Below are positions 62,216-64,000 of a stretch of DNA of 64,000 nucleotides, one piece after another. Source of the stretch: Holacanthus passer (taxonomy: Eukaryota > Chordata > Actinopteri > Pomacanthidae). Positions within the stretch are counted from its first letter, which is position 1. Each line of letters opens with the position of its first letter. The stretch covers positions 13,137,001 to 13,201,000 of the forward strand of contig JAFREQ010000003.1 of assembly GCA_025331565.1 (NCBI GenBank), in the 5' to 3' direction. Both the position numbers and the translations under genes were made by a program. Under the pieces are notes generated by a model. That model was not told the origin of the DNA and did no database searches. It was given only the letters and a program-made list of their open reading frames with translations.

Positions 62216-64000
62216 GACACATATCTCAAACAGATGCCCGCCTAGACCGTCATGACAGAATCAGTGTGGTGTTGCCACCTATGAGAATAGTTTATGAGTC
62301 TGCCTAGACAGATAAAAGAGGAGGTTGAATTGGGGTCGCGCAGTAACAAACACATTCGCGCTGCCGTCTTTCCACTCTAATAACCGTGCATGGACTGGAT
62401 TAGACCCTGGATGAGGAAGCCTGCCCAGCCGTTTTTCTGTGTCAACCCAGGCATGACCTGCGCTTTACTCTTTCCAGTTATGCAGACAGCAGACTGCTGC
62501 GCCTCAGGGCACCCAGAGGGAGGCTGCACACACACACAGACGTATTAGACAACATGGAGAAATATTTAAGCAATGAATACTCTGATGGGAATACTGAACG
62601 CAAGCTGATGTATCATGAGTGTGCTAACATTACATATTTGTTTGTGTCATTGAGCGTAGACATTTTTTGTACATAAAAATAAAAGAAGGAATAATTAACG
62701 GATTTGCAGCAGTCACAAGCACAGCTACACATGCGTCATGTTGAGTTAAACAATGTGTAAATACACTTAATTTCATACAGTACAATTAAAATACTTAGAT
62801 CCTTAAATCAGATCAGAAAGAGAACCATTGAATGAGTAGTTTCTTTAGTTTTAGTTTTTTTTGTCAGGGGCTTGTACAGTAAGTTTCACTACAGCATGTG
62901 GAGGTCAAATACTTGGTGCCTGAATTTCTGCAGTCATAAAGATTCAAAAATTATTAATGTTACAGGGTTTTATAGAAAATGAGGTACCACACTCTCCATT
63001 AAAAAGTCATTTTTATTTCTGAAATTGTGACAGTTTGCTCATTAGGGCCGTCATTAGACGTTCCATTTTTAATACAGAGATCCTATGTTCATTTTTGGAA
63101 ACACTTCTTTTCCATTTGCTTGAGCTCTGTCAAACAAATGTTGCAGTGAGGAAACATTTATGGATGGGCAAATCAAAATTAAAACATGTCACAAAACTAA
63201 TGTTCATTTTGATGGACTTTAATTCAAGCTATGTGAGCATTCTCAAAGTTAGAAACAAATGGGAACAAAACTAAACAGTAGTCATCAGGATTAAAAGCCT
63301 GGGTCCCTGAGCAATGTGGATAAGTAATCTAAGGTTTATTGAGTGTCCTTCAGCCTTTTTCCTACATCTGGACTGTTTATGTTTGGATGCCATGATGTCT
63401 GTTTAAAAGAGTGTTGGACAGGACCTGCAGCCATTTTGGGATTGCTCTGTGTAATTGTGTGACAGCCAGGGAACACAGGGCTCTGGTGTAATTTTCACAT
63501 GTAAGACAATGTGTCCTGTGGAACAATGAATGTTTCCACATTATTCCAAAAAATTAACCCCGCCACCCCCGCCCCAACACTTGGCTAAACAAACTGAAGA
63601 GCTTTCAAAATCTCCTATGATCTTGCCAATTACCAGATTCAAACTCCCTGAATTTTCATGAGAAACAGATTTCTGTCTCTTTTATCACTTTACATACTCA
63701 TACTCTAGTAGCTCAACACAAACAATTCTAGACTTGGACAGCATTCAGACATAGATTAAAGATGCTCTGATGACAAAGGGTGACCTTACATCTTTATTCA
63801 GAAACCCTATCTGATGAATTTTCTTTTTTTTTGGTACATCCCTGACTCTTCATCACACTTCATCTGAACTGTTAAAAATAAAGTTTTCCATATCTGTACT
63901 AACTCTTATACCATGATTTCGTGCAGATGGTGGCACAAATGACAGTATCTTTTTGCTTTTTCCCCCCTCGAAGGTTGTAAGTGCGAACCGACTGGTGGGT
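44021..64000 (+). CDS. kiaa1549: KIAA1549-family (UPF0606) type I membrane glycoprotein, 5' part (3' partial); coding begins at 44172
   Basis: Coding exons are 44172-44304, 55557-57695, 57884-57972, 58389-58548, 58653-58783, 60164-60356, 60451-60510, 60612-60757 and 63974-64000 (cut by the window end). Phases agree throughout, giving 1,026 codons. The order is signal peptide, about 700 residues of mucin-like Ser/Thr/Pro-rich ectodomain, then a SEA-like region. Family landmarks are GPVVYTAISVINAL, VLQFVPGHIDV, IEKGLTMAFAEVRR, VVEFSYYMGFPVLQIAEPF and SQLLRSSWVRTVLLGVLDQK. Human KIAA1549 shares this layout and has a transmembrane segment and cytoplasmic tail further on. Mutations in it cause retinitis pigmentosa, and it forms BRAF fusions in pilocytic astrocytoma. 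Adjacency to hipk2 favours kiaa1549 over the paralogue KIAA1549L, but the sequence alone does not settle it. Confidence 0.82.
44305..55556 (+). other. kiaa1549: Large kiaa1549 intron between signal-peptide exon and mucin exon
   Basis: 11.25 kb without a recognisable exon. It has a decayed repeat at about 44,840-45,040, an 18-bp duplication at 47,254-47,289, a CT run near 47,744-47,763, an A run at about 48,110-48,124 and long AT-rich stretches. The AT-rich blocks near 51,950-52,330 could be regulatory, but nothing in the sequence alone proves it. Confidence 0.7.
44840..45045. repeat. Decayed teleost-type interspersed repeat
   Basis: It contains gggcaactgagcagctgcac, then tggagcagttgaggt, ttgctcaaggccaac, and a ttcaggccactgttgcc-like end. 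The order matches a short repeat I recognise as frequent in fish genomes. It is degenerate and the class is unassigned. Confidence 0.5.
55557..57695 (+). CDS. kiaa1549: kiaa1549 large mucin-like ectodomain exon
   Basis: This is a 2,139-base exon, open throughout, from DESLLDRPMGFYGHVPNSTG to the SRQYLCNHDRPAYLIKIG junction. The composition is dominated by Ser, Thr and Pro, with many N-glycosylation sequons and a Thr-rich end (TTSGKTTTTATTSR). An acidic Tyr-rich patch occurs at 56366-56506. No Cys is found until the YLC close to the end. Human KIAA1549 also encodes its ectodomain largely in one big exon, with little sequence identity outside the last 20 residues. Confidence 0.85.
57884..57972 (+). 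CDS. kiaa1549: kiaa1549 exon: GYAKSQVRDILKGEFNKSVELQ
   Basis: It completes Gly and reads FPSGATVGYAKSQVRDILKG then EFNKSVELQ. It is the start of the SEA-like region. The acceptor is ctgaag (a purine before the AG is uncommon but valid) and the donor gtaaat. Confidence 0.82.
57973..58388 (+). other. kiaa1549: kiaa1549 intron
   Basis: 416 bases with a GT/GTAT run near 58,156-58,197 and no other feature. Confidence 0.8.
58389..58548 (+). CDS. kiaa1549: kiaa1549 exon: FRVVSGPVVYTAISVINAL
   Basis: It reads VLDPPPKFVFRVVSGPVVYT then AISVINALRRSGRRFLSV and SPNWTTPDSKYQIHT. GPxVYTAISVINxL is a family signature. The donor is gtaagt. Confidence 0.88.
58653..58783 (+). CDS. kiaa1549: kiaa1549 exon: VLQFVPGHIDVRFCKFSEGIEKGL
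   Basis: It reads VLQFVPGHIDVRFCKFSEGI then EKGLTMAFAEVRRRSKES and TNFTVH. VLQFVP and IEKGL are shared with human KIAA1549. The donor is gtgagt, and the upstream intron is only 104 bases. Confidence 0.88.
58784..60163 (+). other. kiaa1549: kiaa1549 intron containing an interspersed repeat
   Basis: 1,380 bases. Besides the repeat at 59,333-59,745 nothing is recognised. Confidence 0.8.
59333..59745. repeat. Decayed copy of a widespread teleost repeat (probable non-LTR retroelement fragment)
   Basis: It starts ctatccatccattaattttc. It continues with gagaagcccagagtgcc, aaggaagctcattttggc, aatctcagtccttctgtc, gaggttttgaccataggcg and caggatacttccattcagta. The phrase order matches a common fish repeat that usually opens with CCATCCATCCATTTTC. 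It lies in a kiaa1549 intron and has no intact ORF. Confidence 0.6.
60164..60356 (+). CDS. kiaa1549: kiaa1549 exon: SEA-like second half
   Basis: It reads IVNITMAAPKYQEQRLVRQP then VDITFTVRGSRGYLMGSD and LTVVEFSYYMGFPVLQIAE. It ends phase 1, with donor gtaagt. Confidence 0.88.
60451..60510 (+). CDS. kiaa1549: kiaa1549 micro-sized exon: FHYPELNTSQLLRSSWVRT
   Basis: This is a 60-base exon between introns of 94 and 101 bases. It reads PFHYPELNTSQLLRSSWVRT. The donor is gtgtga, weaker than its neighbours'. Confidence 0.86.
60612..60757 (+). CDS. kiaa1549: kiaa1549 exon: LLGVLDQKVGERTFQANMERR
   Basis: It reads VLLGVLDQKVGERTFQANME then RRMAMLLGEAMGLGRRVKRA and TTIGNNSVQ. RRVKR at 60713-60727 satisfies the furin consensus. 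The donor is gtacag. Confidence 0.87.
61421..61434. promoter_or_regulatory. RFX-type X-box
   Basis: GTCTCCATGGCAAC fits the X-box pattern (half-site, AT spacer, RGYAAC) at every constrained position. RFX factors drive many ciliary genes. Function here is inferred. Confidence 0.4.
62197..62214. repeat. (CA)n microsatellite
   Basis: Nine AC units, followed by agacac. Confidence 0.85.
63974..64000 (+). CDS. kiaa1549: kiaa1549 exon start, cut by window end
   Basis: Acceptor ctcgaag, then VVSANRLVG in the continuing phase. It aligns with the VVNVSRLEG position after the NNSVQ motif in the human protein. Only nine codons are visible. Confidence 0.7.

Larger units (their letters stand above)
60758..63973 (+). 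other. kiaa1549: kiaa1549 intron with a canonical X-box
   Basis: 3.2 kb. A block from about 61,240 to 61,900 is less AT-rich than the rest and contains a perfect RFX-type X-box at 61421-61434. A (CA)n run lies at 62,197-62,214. Confidence 0.75.

Noticed and set aside
44021..64000. Calling the second gene KIAA1549L
   Set aside because: The sequence fits the family in general, but hipk2, not hipk3, is next door, so kiaa1549 is preferred. A tree would settle it.
1..64000. tRNA, rRNA or snRNA genes
   Set aside because: I looked for tRNA B-box-like motifs and other hallmarks. The few partial matches lack a paired cloverleaf context.

Overview
The window is a piece of a vertebrate nuclear genome, most likely a teleost fish. 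The coding exons are small and vertebrate-like, with GT-AG introns. The noncoding DNA is dense in (CA)n/(GT)n and (CT)n/(GA)n microsatellites, and several decayed interspersed repeats are of kinds common in teleosts. There are two protein-coding genes, both on the + strand, and both are cut by the window edges.

Gene 1 (1 to about 41,090) is the 3' part of hipk2 (homeodomain-interacting protein kinase 2). Thirteen coding exons (19,680-35,331) encode 843 complete codons, from the APE motif of the kinase domain to the C-terminus. All exon phases join without a break. The upstream 19.7 kb is read as the large intron before the first of these exons. The stop codon is followed by a 3'UTR of about 5.7 kb with proximal and distal poly(A) signals.

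Gene 2 (about 43,000 to the right edge) is a KIAA1549-family (UPF0606) membrane glycoprotein, called kiaa1549 because it lies next to hipk2. It has a CCAAT/GC-box promoter, a noncoding first exon with upstream ORFs, a signal-peptide exon, an 11.3-kb intron, and one large mucin-like Ser/Thr/Pro-rich exon. Six small exons then encode the SEA-like juxtamembrane region, and the first 27 bases of a further exon reach the window end. The transmembrane and cytoplasmic parts lie outside.

The two genes are not known to share a pathway. Their head-to-tail order matches the human HIPK2/KIAA1549 and HIPK3/KIAA1549L neighbourhoods, so this looks like an ancient duplicated pair. I found no clearly new multi-gene system, no mobile element with intact coding capacity, no CRISPR array and no RNA gene. 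The observations most worth checking are: a G-quadruplex/hairpin conflict inside a hipk2 coding exon; a 126-base hipk2 intron that is fully open in frame; a perfect 13-bp intronic hairpin with a STAT-type site in its loop; a palindrome-bracketed GA tract; RFX/X-box-like sites at the kiaa1549 promoter and in one of its introns; and a 45-codon upstream ORF that exists only after splicing.
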